From contig NZ_CP133189.1 in NCBI RefSeq assembly GCF_030913655.1, positions 2,790,001 to 2,854,000 of the forward strand: a stretch of 64,000 nt of DNA, written 5' to 3'. Below the pieces are notes generated by a model. It saw only the letters and a program-made list of their open reading frames with translations. It had not been told where the DNA came from and did no database searches. This DNA is from Clostridium sp. MB40-C1. GTDB taxonomy: Bacteria; Bacillota; Clostridia; Clostridiales; Clostridiaceae. Positions 63,796 to 64,000 of the stretch are shown piece by piece (position 1 is the first letter of the stretch; each line of letters begins with the position of its first letter). A program made the position numbers and the translations under genes.

Positions 63796-64000
63796 CTATA
63801 TACTAAGCATATTTTTAACATTTTTTATAGTTATATATTGTATTTCTTCTATAGAAATTTTTTTAACCTCTGCTATCTTCTCCATTATGTATTCTATATA
63901 CTCTGATCTATTTCTCTTTCCCCTATACGGCACAGGAGCCATATAGGGACAATCTGTTTCAACTAAAATCCTATCAAGAGGAACTTCCTCTGCTACCTCT
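63796..64000 (-). CDS. tatD: TatD-family metal-dependent DNase (C-terminal part only)
   Basis: The last 68 codons of a TatD hydrolase; the start is beyond the right edge. The signature LDRILVETDCPYMAPVPYRG with the metal-binding Asp is intact, followed by KRNRSEYI and a typical C-terminal helix. TatD-yabE-rnmV-ksgA is a conserved Firmicute order. 205 bases separate it from the yabE promoter. Confidence 0.95.
   Translation of the reverse strand, partial: EVAEEVPLDRILVETDCPYMAPVPYRGKRNRSEYIEYIMEKIAEVKKISIEEIQYITIKNVKNMLSI

Overview
The window is AT-rich, has strong GGAGG-type ribosome binding sites, many TTG/GTG starts and dense intrinsic terminators. Its gene content (type-2 IleS under a T-box, SpeD, Lgt, KsgA/RnmV/YabE cluster, Opu-type osmolyte transporters, 2-hydroxyacyl-CoA dehydratase-like activase) points to a Clostridium sensu stricto chromosome, with a flavour of the C. 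botulinum/C. sporogenes/C. novyi group. The species is not decided here. Most genes lie on the minus strand. Start codons were re-chosen from ribosome binding sites in many places, so several coordinates are shorter than the longest open frame.

Layout: 1-457 is the start of a glycine-betaine type ABC ATPase gene, followed by a remnant of a sugar-nucleotide pyrophosphorylase. 1201-8119 is one minus-strand unit (DeoR regulator, iron alcohol dehydrogenase, class II aldolase, MtnA, MtnK, NhaC-type transporter), which reads as a DHAP shunt for methylthioribose/5-deoxyribose disposal. 8303-10774 holds a DNA glycosylase, Xaa-Pro aminopeptidase and cold-shock protein. 11041-14433 (+) holds a YkuS-like protein, a polysaccharide deacetylase, a 54-residue protein and a secreted protein with a C8 tract. 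14548-23062 is a complete nine-gene shikimate/Phe/Tyr operon (aroF-tyrA-aroB-aroA-aroC-pheA-aroE-aroK-aroQ). It is preceded by a consensus promoter, an aromatic-rich leader peptide and a terminator. A cysteine-rich protein, an OpuC/OpuF-like transporter and a BusR-type GntR-RCK_C regulator follow.

27702-38286 holds an activase/dehydratase-like trio, a DMT permease, SpeD, a membrane ferredoxin protein, a DUF488 protein and a large helicase-nuclease. 38437-46355 holds a CcpA-like regulator, a CPA2 antiporter, IleS with its T-box, an unusual long MazF, and a C_GCAxxG_C_C protein. 46382-51885 holds a CPBP protease and two tandem paralogous amidases. 52257-64000 holds an MBL hydrolase, MgtC, a GAF-GGDEF protein, Mrp, a lipoprotein, Lgt, a Lys/Asp-repeat protein, KsgA, RnmV, YabE and the end of TatD.

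Three signals stand out. (1) Two ~358-nt intergenic copies (30888-31246, 55353-55709) of a large structured RNA share compensatory stem changes and twin hairpins with conserved AYGGAC hexaloops. (2) Two near-identical promoter/operator blocks sit in front of the two osmolyte transporters, next to the gene for their probable c-di-AMP-responsive repressor. (3) A leader-peptide attenuator (11 of 45 residues Phe/Tyr) precedes the aro operon, a mechanism unusual for Firmicutes. I could not run searches or folding; homology statements rest on motif recognition.
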